The translations under genes were made by a program, and so were the position numbers. Below, in pieces: positions 1-12,691 of a stretch of DNA of 64,000 nt; position 1 is the first letter of the stretch; every line of letters starts with the position of its first letter. This DNA is from Toxonevra muliebris. Lineage: Eukaryota; Arthropoda; Insecta; Diptera; Pallopteridae. A model generated the notes under the pieces. That model was not told the DNA's origin, searched no databases, and was given only the letters and a program-made list of their open reading frames with translations. Where the stretch lies: positions 20,301,224 through 20,365,223 of the forward strand of contig OY829330.1 of the NCBI GenBank assembly GCA_963691655.1, written 5' to 3'.

Positions 1-1532
1 AAGCATTTATTTTGTATGGGAGGTGCCACACCCACTTGTTTTATTGAAATAAAATATAGCCTATGTTCAAGCGCGAACCCCGCCATCACCATACTGCAAA
101 AATTTTTAAATTCGGCCGGTAGTTCATGAGATTACCCCAATAATACATCAAAACTTTACCAAATTATTAATAGTATAGATAGATCAGTGGTTCTCAACTG
201 TTTTCATCCTACGCCCCCTTTCCGAATTCATGGTAAGCCCACGCCTCCCCCACTTTGATTTTCCCACAACATTTTTTATGCTGGCTTATTATTTTTTTTA
301 ATTAAATCATACCTACCTGGAAAATTATTAAGTTTTTGCCTAGTTTGGAATTCGCCCTGGTTAATGCGTTGAAGATAAGCTAGGCTAGTAAACTTATCTA
401 GTATTTAAATTGATCTTTGTGAGAAAAACTACAATGGTGAAATTTTAGTGAGGTTTTAGTTGGAAAATCACCAGCTAACCAAATAATTATTATAATAAAT
501 CGAGCACATCATACATTATCTAACTGAAACCAGCCAAGAAACCCACCAAAGGCTAAAAAAAGATTGAAGAAAAGGAAAGAGATAAGAATGACGATTTTTT
601 TAGAATAAAAACACTTTTAAATACGAATATTTTTCTTCATAAAATAATTTTGGGTGCGTAATTGTATTTTTAAATAAATTTTTATAATCAAAACATGAAA
701 TTACGTGTTAATGCCTAGCCAGTGCCAGGCACGCATGCCTCGTTAAGGATTTGACATGTTGGCTTCATGAAACACGTCATAAACTAGCAACGAGGCTTTC
801 TAATTTTCTCTCGACAGGCCTCCCAGACAGATCCTTTCATGAGAGTATAAATGCGTATTTTAAGTACATTCGTTTAATGTTAAAAACTTCACCATTTAAT
901 TTTTTATAAATAGTAGTATTAATATTTTGTCACAAAAATTTACAAACAGTTAAAAAAATGTGATTTTGGTTCTAAAAAGTATTTGAAGTTTAGGTTTTTG
1001 AAAATGATATTTCAATGTGCATAATGTAGCTTTTTACACATAATATGAAAGGAGAAATTATTTGATTAAATACTATAGCATTACAGAGTACGCAAATATT
1101 TCTTTTTTGAAAATCGTTCGCGCTTCCCTGTTCCTTTTTTTATTGCGCTTGTTTGGCGAAACAACTGCAAAGTATAAACAATTGTCGCGCCACCAAAACG
1201 TCGAAATTTTTTTTCTTAGGTATCCAAGAGTGTCATCAAGTTAAATACTTAAAGAAATCTGATTCTTGCATTCGACTGCTGTTGGGCTGATCTAGAAAAA
1301 AGGCAATTTGTACCCGCTTGAGAGGACAAAAAGATCAAAAAGACTATGGAAGACAAATTCGAGAGAAAATGGCATAACCTGAAAGAGAACCATAAATTCT
1401 CGATTCAAAAGTGTAGTCACAATAAGGACTGAGCGAAAGAGCTATTACAACGTGAATATAAATGTCAAAACCTTACGCAGAAAGAAACAAAAGTTCGGTC
1501 TGTATGGGAGACGATCAGCCAAAAAGTCGTTG
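1..1532. other. AT-rich non-coding stretch, nothing recognised
   Basis: No protein with a recognisable domain is visible on either strand and no repeat boundary could be placed. The only sizeable reading frame (60 codons near 1062-1244) has no recognisable motif. The sequence is AT-rich with short homopolymer runs. It forms the left flank of the satellite array. Confidence 0.5.
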
Positions 1533-4500
1533 TTGACGAAATCGACCAAAATTCCAGCACCGCTTCGTTTTGCCAGAATTTAAAAAGAGCGATTTTTAAG
1601 TTAGGTACCTTAAATTATGCCGAGGTCTGCTGGCCATGTGGTGGTATATACCGCAGCTTCTGCGTTGTAGCCATTTCCGAATTATGGTCAATACAGTGGA
1701 AAATGCTGAGAAAATCGACCAAAATTCCAGCTCCGCTTCGTTTTGCCAGAATTTAAAAAGAGCGATTTTTAAGTTAGGTGCCTTAAATTATGCCGAGGTC
1801 TACTGGCCATGTGGTGGTATATACCGCAGCTTCTGCGTTGTAGCCATTTCTGAATTATGGCCAATACAGTGGAAAAATCTGAGAAAATCGACCAAAATTC
1901 CAGCACCGCTTCGTTTTGCCAGAATTTAAAAAGAGCGATTTTTAAGTTTGGTACCTGGAATTATGACGAGGTTTACTGGCCATGTGGTGGTATATACCGC
2001 AGCTTCTGCGTTGTAGCCATTTCCGAATTATGGTCAATACAGTGGAAAAAGCTGAGAAAATCGACCAAAATTCCAGCTCCGCTTCGTTTTGCCAGAATTT
2101 AAAAAGAGCGATTTTTAAGTTAGGTACCTTAAATTATGCCGAGGTCTACTGGCCATGTGCTGGTATATACCGCAGCTTCTGCGTTGTAGCCATTTCCGAA
2201 TTATGGTCAATACAGTGGAAAAAGCTGAGAAAATTGACCAAAATTCCAGCACCGCTTCGTTTTGCCAGAATTTAAAATGAGCGATTTTTAAGTTAGGTAC
2301 CTTAAATTATGCCGAGGTCTGCTGGCCATGTGGTGGTATATACCGCAGCTTCTGCGTTGTAGCCATTTCCGAATTATGGTCAATACAGTGGAAAAAGCTG
2401 AGAAAATCGACCAAAATTCCAGCACCGCTTCGTTTTGCCAGAATTTAAAAAGAGCGATTTTTAAGTTTGGTATCTGGAATTATGGCGAGGTTTACTGGCC
2501 ATGTGGTGGTATATACCGCAGCTTCTGCGTTGTAGCCATTTCCGAATTATGGTCAATACAGTGGAAAAAGCTGAGAAAATCGACCAAAATTCCAGCACCG
2601 CTTCGTTTTGCCAGAATTTAAAAAGAGCGATTTTTAAGTTAGGTACTTTTAATTATGCCGAGGTCTACTGGCCATGTGGTGGTATATACCGCAGCTTCTA
2701 CGTTGTAGCCATTTCCGAATTATGGTCAATACAGTGGAAAAAGCTGAGAAAATCGACCAAAATTCCAGCACCGCTTCGTTTTGCCAGAATTTAAAAAGAG
2801 CGATTTTTAAGTTAGGTACCTTAAATTATGCCGAGGTCTGCTGGCCATGTGGTGGTATATACCGCAGCTTCTGCGTTGTAGCCATTTCCGAATTATGGTC
2901 AATACAGTGGAAAAAGCTGAGAAAATCGACCAAAATTCCAGCACCGCTTCGTTTTGCCAGAATTTAAAAAGAGCGATTTTTAAGTTTGGTGCCTTAAATT
3001 ATGCCGAGGTCTACTGGCCATGTGGTGGTATATACCGCAGCTTCTGCGTTGTAGCCATTTCTGAATTATGGCCAATACAGTGGAAAAAGCTGAGAAAATC
3101 GACCAAAATTCCAGCACCGCTTCGTTTTGCCAGAATTTAAAAAGAGCGATTTTTAAGTTTGGTACCTGGAATTATGGCGAGGTTTACTGGCCATGTGGTG
3201 GTATATACCGCAGCTTCTGCGTTGTAGCCATTTCCGAATTATGGTCAATACAGTGGAAAAAGCTGAGAAAATCGACCAAAATTCCAGCACCGCTTCGTTT
3301 TGCCAGAATTTAAAAAGAGCGATTTTTAAGTTAGGTACTTTTAATTATGCCGAGGTCTACTGGCCATGTGGTGGTATATACCGCAGCTTCTACGTTGTAG
3401 CCATTTCCGAATTATGGTCAATACAGTGGAAAAAGCTGAGAAAATCGACCAAAATTCCAGCACCGCTTCGTTTTGCCAGAATTTAAAAAGAGCGATTTTT
3501 AAGTTAGGTACCTTAAATTATGCCGAGGTCTACTGGCCATGTGGTGGTATATACCGCAGCTTCTGCGTTGTAGCCATTTCCGAATTATGGTCAATACAGT
3601 GGAAAAAGCTGAGAAAATCGACCAAAATTCCAGCACCGCTTCGTTTTGCCAGAATTTAAAAAGAGCGATTTTTAAGTTAGGTACCTTAAATTATGCCGAG
3701 GTCTGCTGGCCATGTGGTGGTATATACCGCAGCTTCTGCGTTGTAGCCATTTCCGAATTATGGTCAATACAGTGGAAAAAGCTGAGAAAATCGACCAAAA
3801 TTCCAGCACCGCTTCGTTTTGCCAGAATTTAAAAAGAGCGATTTTTAAGTTAGGTACCTTAAATTATGTCGAGGTCTGCTGGCCATGTGGTGGTATATAC
3901 CGCAGCTTCTGCGTTGTAGCCATTTCCGAATTATGGTCAATACAGTGGAAAAAGCTGAGAAAATCGACCAAAATTCCAGCACCGCTTCGTTTTGCCAGAA
4001 TTTAAAAAGAGCGATTTTTAAGTTAGGTACCTTAAATTATGCCGAGGTCTGCTGGCCATGTGGTGGTATATACCGCAGCTTCTGCGTTGTAGCCATTTCC
4101 GAATTATGGTCAATACAGTGGAAAAAGCTGAGAAAATTGACCAAAATTCCAGCACCGCTTCGTTTTGCCAGAATTTAAAAAGAGCGATTTTTAAGTTAGG
4201 TACCTTAAATTATGCCGAGGTCTACTGGCCATGTGGTGGTATATACCGCAGCTTCTGCGTTGTAGCCATTTCCGAATTATGGTCAATACAGTGGAAAAAG
4301 CTGAGAAAATCGACCAAAATTCCAGCACCGCTTCGTTTTGCCAGAATTTAAAAAGAGCGATTTTTAAGTTAGGTGCCTTAAATTATGCCGAGGTCTACTG
4401 GCCATGTGGTGGTATTTACCGCAGCTTCTGCGTTGTAGCCATTTCCGAATTATGGTCAATACAGTGGAAAAAGCTGAGAAAATTGACCAAAATTCCAGCA

Positions 4501-7500
4501 CCGCTTCGTTTTGCCAGAATTTAAAAAGAGCGATTTTTAAGTTAGGTACCTTAAATTATGTCGAGGTCTGCTGGCCATGTGGTGGTATATACCGCAGCTT
4601 CTGCGTTGTAGCCATTTCCGAATTATGGTCAATACAGTGGAAAAAGCTGAGAAAATCGACCAAAATTCCAGCACCGCTTCGTTTTGCCAGAATTTAAAAA
4701 GAGCGATTTTTAAGTTAGGTACCTTAAATTATGCCGAGGTCTGCTGGCCATGTGGTGGTATATACCGCAGCTTCTGCGTTGTAGCCATTTCCGAATTATG
4801 GTCAATACAGTGGAAAAAGCTGAGAAAATCGACCAAAATTCCAGCACCGCTTCGTTTTGCCAGAATTTAAAAAGAGCGATTTTTAAGTTAGGTACCTTAA
4901 ATTATGCCGAGGTCTGCTGGCCATGTGGTGGTATATACCGCAGCTTCTGCGTTGTAGCCATTTCCGAATTATGGTCAATACAGTGGAAAAAGCTGAGAAA
5001 ATTGACCAAAATTCCAGCACCGCTTCGTTTTGCCAGAATTTAAAAAGAGCGATTTTTAAGTTAGGTACCTTAAATTATGCCGAGGTCTACTGGCCATGTG
5101 GTGGTATATACCGCAGCTTCTGCGTTGTAGCCATTTCCGAATTATGGTCAATACAGTGGAAAAAGCTGAGAAAATCGACCAAAATTCCAGCACCGCTTCG
5201 TTTTGCCAGAATTTAAAAAGAGCGATTTTTAAGTTAGGTACCTTAAATTATGCCGAGGTCTACTGGCCATGTGGTGGTATTTACCGCAGCTTCTGCGTTG
5301 TAGCCATTTCCGAATTATGGTCAATACAGTGGAAAAAGCTGAGAAAATTGACCAAAATTCCAGCACCGCTTCGTTTTGCCAGAATTTAAAAAGAGCGATT
5401 TTTAAGTTAGGTACCTTAAATTATGTCGAGGTCTGCTGGCCATGTGGTGGTATATACCGCAGCTTCTGCGTTGTAGCCATTTCCGAATTATGGTCAATAC
5501 AGTGGAAAAAGCTGAGAAAATCGACCAAAATTCCAGCACCGCTTCGTTTTGCCAGAATTTAAAAAGAGCGATTTTTAAGTTAGGTACCTTAAATTATGCC
5601 GAGGTCTACTGGCCATGTGCTGGTATATACCGCAGCTTCTGCGTTGTAGCCATTTCCGAATTATGGTCAATACAGTGGAAAAAGCTGAGAAAATCGACCA
5701 AAATTCCAGCACCGCTTCGTTTTGCCAGAATTTAAAAAGAGCGATTTTTAAGTTAGGTACCTTAAATTATGCCGAGGTCTACTGGCCATGTGCTGGTATA
5801 TACCGCAGCTTCTGCGTTGTAGCCATTTCCGAATTATGGTCAATACAGTGGAAAAAGCTGAGAAAATCGACCAAAATTCCAGCACCGCTTCGTTTTGCCA
5901 GAATTTAAAAAGAGCGATTTTTAAGTTAGGTACCTTAAATTATGCCGAGGTCTACTGGCCATGTGGTGGTATATACCGCAGCTTCTGCGTTGTAGCCATT
6001 TCCGAATTATGGTCAATACAGTGGAAAAAGCTGAGAAAATTGACCAAAATTCCAGCACCGCTTCGTTTTGCCAGAATTTAAAAAGAGCGATTTTTAAGTT
6101 AGGTACCTTAAATTATGTCGAGGTCTGCTGGCCATGTGGTGGTATAAACCGCAGCTTCTGCGTTGTAGCCATTTCCGAATTATGGTCAATACAGTGGAAA
6201 AAGCTGAGAATATTGACCAAAATTCCAGCACCGCTTCGTTTTGCCAGAATTTAAAAAGAGCGATTTTTAAGTTAGGTACCTTTAATTATGCCGAGGTCTA
6301 CTGGCCATGTGGTGGTATATACCGCAGCTTCTACGTTGTAGCCATTTCCGAATTATGGTCAATACAGTGGAAAAAGCTGAGAAAATCGACCAAAATTCCA
6401 GCACCGCTTCGTTTTGCCAGAATTTAAAAAGAGCGATTTTTAAGTTAGGTACCTTAAATTATGCCGAGGTCTGCTGGCCATGTGGTGGTATATACCGCAG
6501 CTTCTGCGTTTGTAGCCATTTCCGAATTATGGTCAATACAGTGGAAAAAGCTGAGAATATTGACCAAAATTCCAGCACCGCTTCGTTTTGCCAGAATTTA
6601 AAAAGAGCGATTTTTAAGTTAGGTACCTTAAATTATGCCGAAGTCTACTGGCCATGTGGTGGTATATACCGCAGCTTCTGCGTTGTAGCCATTTCCGAAT
6701 TATGGTCAATACAGTGGAAAAAGCTGAGAAAATTAACCAAAATTCCAGCACCGCTTCGTTTTGCCAGAATTTAAAAAGAGCGATTTTTAAGTTAGGTGCC
6801 TTAAATTATGCCGAGGTCTGCTGGCCATGTGGTGGTATATACCGCAGCTTCTGCGTTGTAGCCATTTCCGAATTATGGTCAATACAGTGGAAAAAGCTGA
6901 GAAAATCGACCAAAATTCCAGCACCGCTTCGTTTTGCCAGAATTTAAAAAGAGCGATTTTTAAGTTAGGTACCTTAAATTATGCCGAGGTCTGCTGGCCA
7001 TGTGGTGGTATATACCGCAGCTTCTGCGTTGTAGCCATTTCCGAATTATGGTCAATACAGTGGAAAAAGCTGAGAAAATCGACCAAAATTCCAGCACCGC
7101 TTCGTTTTGCCAGAATTTAAAAAGAGCGATTTTTAAGTTAGGTACCTTAAATTATGCCGAGGTCTACTGGCCATGTGGTGGCATATACCGCAGCTTCTGC
7201 GTTGTAGCCATTTCCGAATTATGGTCAATACAGTGGAAAAAGCTGAGAAAATTGACCAAAATTCCAGCACCGCTTCGTTTTGCCAGAATTTAAAAAGAGC
7301 GATTTTTAAGTTAGGTACCTTAAATTATGCCGAGGTCTACTGGCCATGTGGTGGTATATACCGCAGCTTCTGCGTTGTAGCCATTTCCGAATTATGGTCA
7401 ATACAGTGGAAAAAGCTGAGAAAATTAACCAAAATTCCAGCACCGCTTCGTTTTGCCAGAATTTAAAAAGAGCGATTTTTAAGTTAGGTGCCTTAAATTA

Positions 7501-9122
7501 TGCCGAGGTCTGCTGGCCATGTGGTGGTATATACCGCAGCTTCTGCGTTGTAGCCATTTCCGAATTATGGTCAATACAGTGGAAAAAGCTGAGAAAATCG
7601 ACCAAAATTCCAGCACCGCTTCGTTTTGCCAGAATTTAAAAAGAGCGATTTTTAAGTTAGGTACCTTAAATTATGCCGAGGTCTACTGGCCATGTGGTGG
7701 TATATACCGCAGCTTCTGCGTTGTAGCCATTTCCGAATTATGGTCAATACAGTGGAAAAAGCTGAGAATATTGACCAAAATTCCAGCACCGCTTCGTTTT
7801 GCCAGAATTTAAAAAGAGCGATTTTTAAGTTAGGTACCTTAAATTATGCCGAGGTCTACTGGCCATGTGGTGGCATATACCGCAGCTTCTGCGTTGTAGC
7901 CATTTCCGAATTATGGTCAATACAGTGGAAAAAGCTGAGAAAATTGACCAAAATTCCAGCACCGCTTCGTTTTGCCAGAATTTAAAAAGAGCGATTTTTA
8001 AGTTAGGTACCTTAAATTATGCCGAGGTCTACTGGCCATGTGGTGGTATATACCGCAGCTTCTGCGTTGTAGCCATTTCCGAATTATGGTCAATACAGTG
8101 GAAAAAGCTGAGAAAATTAACCAAAATTCCAGCACCGCTTCGTTTTGCCAGAATTTAAAAAGAGCGATTTTTAAGTTAGGTGCCTTAAATTATGCCGAGG
8201 TCTGCTGGCCATGTGGTGGTATATACCGCAGCTTCTGCGTTGTAGCCATTTCCGAATTATGGTCAATACAGTGGAAAAAGCTGAGAAAATCGACCAAAAT
8301 TCCAGCACCGCTTCGTTTTGCCAGAATTTAAAAAGAGCGATTTTTAAGTTAGGTACCTTAAATTATGCCGAGGTCTACTGGCCATGTGCTGGTATATACC
8401 GCAGCTTCTGCGTTGTAGCCATTTCCGAATTATGGTCAATACAGTGGAAAAAGCTGAGAAAATCGACCAAAATTCCAGCACCGCTTCGTTTTGCCAGAAT
8501 TTAAAAATAGCGATTTTTAAGTTAGGTACCTTAAATTATGCCGAGGTCTGCTGGCCATGTGGTGGTATATACCGCAGCTTCTGCGTTGTAGCCATTTCCG
8601 AATTATGGTCAATACAGTGGAAAAAGCTGAGAAAATCGACCAAAATTCCAGCACCGCTTCGTTTTGCCAGAATTTAAAAAGAGCGATTTTTAAGTTAGGT
8701 ACCTTAAATTATGCCGAGGTCTACTGGCCATGTGGTGGCATATACCGCAGCTTCTGCGTTGTAGCCATTTCCGAATTATGGTCAATACAGTGGAAAAAGC
8801 TGAGAAAATCGACCAAAATTCCAGCACCGCTTCGTTTTGCCAGAATTTAAAAAGAGCGATTTTTAAGTTAGGTACCTTAAATTATGCCGAGGTCTACTGG
8901 CCATGTGCTGGTATATACCGCAGCTTCTGCGTTGTAGCCATTTCCGAATTATGGTCAATACAGTGGAAAAAGCTGAGAAAATCGACCAAAATTCCAGCAC
9001 CGCTTCGTTTTGCCAGAATTTAAAAAGAGCGATTTTTAGGTTAGGTACCTTAAATTATGCCGAGGTCTACTGGCCATGTGGTGGTATATACCGCAGCTTC
9101 TGCGTTGTTGCCGTTTCCTTAA
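1533..9122. repeat. 173-bp satellite DNA array, about 44 tandem copies
   Basis: A head-to-tail monomer of 173 bp repeats without interruption. Each unit contains a KpnI-like GGTACC or GGTGCC, the phrase TTGTAGCCATTTC and a TTTGCCAGAATTTAAAA block. Landmarks recur at exact multiples of 173 bp (for example 2501, 2674, 2847, 3193, 3366). One unit near 6510 carries an extra T, making it 174 bp. Most units differ at only a few diagnostic sites. The first unit is partial and the last decays near 9110-9122. The period is close to a nucleosome repeat, as in many centromeric and pericentromeric satellites. That location is inference, because no chromosome context is present. Confidence 0.97.
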
Positions 9123-9387
9123 TATAACCCGCTCGTTTGGGGGCGCGTTAAGTTCCGATAATTGTCGAAAAGTCGTATTAGATGAGAAATCTTTCACGAT
9201 TTGTAAAAATTGTTGATTGTAACAATTTTAGCGTCGAATACTTAATGATTTGAGAAGTTATAATCGAGTGTCTATATAATTTCGTGAAAGTTTTTATTGG
9301 AGCTTTAAAGCTCTATGTTTTACTGTGGCATAAAATATACTGTTCTGTTACTTAAAAGAGTTATGTTAAGTTTCTTCTGTTAACGAA

Positions 9388-9438
9388 ATGTTATTAACAG
9401 AATTCTGTTATGTTAATAACAGTGCTCTGTTAATAACA
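9388..9438 (-). repeat. Inverted-repeat tail at the 3' end of LINE A
   Basis: The motifs AATGTTATTAACAG and CTGTTAATAACATT form perfect 14-bp inverted arms around an EcoRI-containing core, with a further TGTTAATAACA copy between them. The block overlaps the ORF2 stop at 9413-9415. It could fold as a stem-loop in the LINE transcript, a common site of reverse-transcriptase recognition in LINEs. That role is inferred. Confidence 0.6.
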
Positions 9439-12400
9439 TTTTCGGTTCTTCGCCCGGTGCTAACTTCACGCTAGTTTTATAAATTTCATCAGAATCTTTT
9501 TCAGATACGCTAGTATCAAATCTGATATTATTATCAACAATTAGGCTGTTATGTACAGCTTTATTATTGGCCCTTCTATAGAGATGATAGAAGATCGGAA
9601 TGCCATTTTCATTTTGTATAAATTTGTTTATATCGAGGTATAAGAAGGCCTCAGGTGGTACATACCCTGATTGTAAGGTATAAGATATATATTGATCGTT
9701 AACATAATATGGAGCCATGATCAAGTTATTTTCTGTGCTTTGCATGCATTTAACAATATGATTTCTAATTAGCTTAATTACAAAATTGTCTATTCTACTT
9801 ATATTAGCATAATCATATAATTTTTTATTTGAAATGTATTTAATATAATTACTACTTGGAGATCTATAAAGTGATGTACATGCTCTTAGGCATTTTCGTT
9901 CAAATACTCTAATTTTTTCCATGCGAGATGGTGAAATATTAAACCAAATGGGGCAGCCGTATATTAAAATAGGGCGTATCAAAGATTGGTACATTATGAT
10001 TTTAACTCTTGGTTTAATATTTTTTGAGTAAAATAGGGCTTTATACATAAAGAAGGCATTTCTTGCTTTTGTTATTTGGCTAGAAATGTGTGTATCAAAG
10101 TATAGGAACTTATCTAAGTAAATGCCTAAATATTTAACTACCTGCTTGTTTGGTATATTTATATTGTTACAATTAGACTTTATGCCAAAAGATTTCCAAT
10201 TTTTTTTTATATTGTAGTTGCATTTACCTACTGGAGGGCGAAAAAGAATAGTTTCACATTTATTTAAATTTATTTTCATATTCCAATCTTGGGCAAATTT
10301 TTCAACCATATTAAAGGAGTTTTGTAATTTGTTATTGATTTTTTCAACTTTGTTGTCTGCATGGTATATAACTATATCATCAGCAAAGCCAATAATACTG
10401 TCAATGCTGTTTAGAAGGTCGTATATAAATAAATTGAAAAGAATTGGCGAGTTAACCGTTCCCTGTTGTAATCCGTTGACAATGACAAACTTTTTAGAAC
10501 TTTTTTTATCACGGTTACATACTACAAATGATTTGTTGCTTATCATATTATATATTAATATAGCTAAGTGCAACGGAAATTGAAAGTTTAATAGTTTATG
10601 TATCAATCCAGGAATCCAAATGCTATCGAAAGCTTTTTCAAAATCTATTAAACAAGCTCCGGTGTATAGTTTCTTATTTAAATTCCAATTTATATTTGAA
10701 ACTAGCAAGTTAATTGCATGAATTGTTGAGTGTTCATACTTAAAGCCAAATTGTCTATCATTAATAATTCTTTTTCTTTCGCAGAATTTGACAATATTGG
10801 TATTAATACATATTTCAAAGACTTTACTAATGTTAGGGAGTAAGCTTATAGCACGGAGATTTTTAGGGTTACTCACGTCTTTATCTTTTTTTGGGCAAGA
10901 TCACCACCTTCGCTAATTTCCATGCACGCGGAAAGTAAGAGTTGTTAAGCATGTTATTAAATAAAGTGCAATATTCAAGAATCATTTTCTCAGGAATGTT
11001 TTTCAAAACTATGTTGGGTATGTTATCAATACCCGATGATAACTTATTTTTCAAATTGCTAAAAATGTACTGAATTGCATCTTTTGTTACAAAATAATTC
11101 TCCGCCAAGATCTCATTTAAGTCGTTAGCTTTTTTATTATTATTAAATTTAGTGATAGCTGTTTGGTTGTTTTCGTGCCTGGTTTTTATTTCCAAAAACC
11201 TGGTGAAACAAACATCAGCTTGAATTTGAATAGAGTTTTCAGGATCAATCTCTTTGAAAGAGTGAACTGACTCCAAGAAAGAGCCAATTACGTTCAGTAT
11301 ATGATCTTTATCTTTTAAAATGAATTTATTTGTGTTATCCTTCTGTAAACTATGTGGATCAATATCTGCATTTCGAAGTAATTGTTCTTCATTTTGCGGA
11401 ATTTTTAAATGGTTGATTTCCAAATTTTGACTAAATTTAAATTGTTTTTTGACTTCGCAAAACATATTTGATGAATCTTTCGGGTCGAGGCTAGAAAGTT
11501 TTTTTTCATAATATTTATTTACGGATATAACAAAATTATCACGTATTAGCTTTTTGATTAATTTTAACTTGACTTTAGAAAAATTAAGATCCGATTGTGA
11601 GAGAAGGTGTTCTAATCTATTATGTTTTTTAATGGTTGTGAGCACTTTACTCTTTTCGGCCTGCAATTTTTTTATAGTTGAGTTGATTAAATGATTAAAT
11701 GAGTCCTTATTTTTAAATTTTGGCACTATTTGCACCATTGTATCAATTATTATATTATTAAGTTGAATTAAATAATAGTCAATCTCGGAATTTGTTAGGT
11801 TCCTATTATTTGAAATACGTATTTCGTTGTTTAAGCAAGTTGTGATACTATTCTTAAATTTTTTCCAGTTTGTTTTTTTAAAGTTAAAATGTAAATATAG
11901 TTCTTCCTTCACAAATGTAAAAGGTTCTTGATTTTCGTTGCTAGAAGCTATTAATTGTAATGCATTGTGATCACTATCATAATCTAAAGTTCTAATGCAA
12001 TTTATAGTATTATTTTCTTTTTGAACCGATATCCTAGAGTCCACGATGCATAAATCCAGATAAGAGCCACATCGTGGATATGAAGGTAAAACGGAAGCAT
12101 ATAAATTGCATCTGAAATTTATTTCGTTACAAGCCAACCAATCTTTTAAAATAACACCTTTTGCATTATTTACTGTATTTCCCCAATCTACGTGTTTGCA
12201 ATTCAGATCACCAGCTAATATGAAATAGTGATTAGGATTTTGTATGTTTAGTGATTCAAAAAGTTTTTGTAGTTCAGTTTTGAGGCATGAGCTGTTATTT
12301 CTCGCTGGGTAATATGCTGATATTATAAACATTATTTTATTTGAAATCATAGGCACTTTAATAATACATGTTTCCAAATATGTAAACGAGTCTATTACAT

Positions 12401-12689
12401 CGGTTGTAAAAGATTTATATTTTAAATTATTTTTTATTAAAATAGCCGTACCTCCCCCTCTAGTAGAACCACTTCTATCCTTGCGTATAGATTGGTAATC
12501 TTTGAAATTAATTTTGTGTCTTGCATTGAGCTTAGTTTCATTCAAAAGTACTATATCTGGTTCATACCTATTAATAAAATTTACTAGGTCATATCTTCTA
12601 CTTAGTGTAATTAATGAATTTACATTAATTTCTATTAAGTTTAATTGTTTTGATATAGTAGTTCCAGTTAAATTAGTTGATGGATACAT
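9413..12689 (-). pseudogene. LINE A ORF2: APE endonuclease plus reverse transcriptase, one frameshift
   Basis: The first part (12689-10881, 602 codons) is an APE-like endonuclease, which nicks target DNA for target-primed reverse transcription. Catalytic signatures are visible: LLNETKLN, AGDLNCKH and the SDH triad in DYDSDHNAL. The second part (10876-9413, 487 codons) is the reverse transcriptase, with the polymerase block FADDIVIY carrying both aspartates, then a thumb and C-terminal region. No RNase H follows. The halves are out of frame by one base at a run of seven A residues on the coding strand near 10883-10889, so a single extra A explains the break. Without it the protein would be about 1,090 residues, a usual LINE ORF2 length. 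The start is the ATG overlapping the ORF1 stop. Confidence 0.9.
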
Positions 12690-12691
12690 TA
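12687..12691 (-). other. TAATG stop-start overlap joining ORF1 and ORF2 of LINE A
   Basis: On the minus strand the ORF1 stop TAA and the ORF2 start ATG share one A. Stop-start overlaps of this form are known in other insect LINEs to couple ORF2 translation to termination of ORF1. The overlap is seen directly; the mechanism here is inferred. Confidence 0.75.

Noticed and set aside
1636..9127. About 40 overlapping open frames of 81-155 codons with nearly the same protein
   Set aside because: They are the 173-bp satellite read through. Since 173 is not a multiple of three, each unit is read in shifting frames, and the long frames depend only on monomer sequence. No start context, domain or codon bias supports a gene.
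10218..10583. 121-codon plus-strand frame inside LINE A
   Set aside because: It is antisense to the reverse transcriptase and has no domain.
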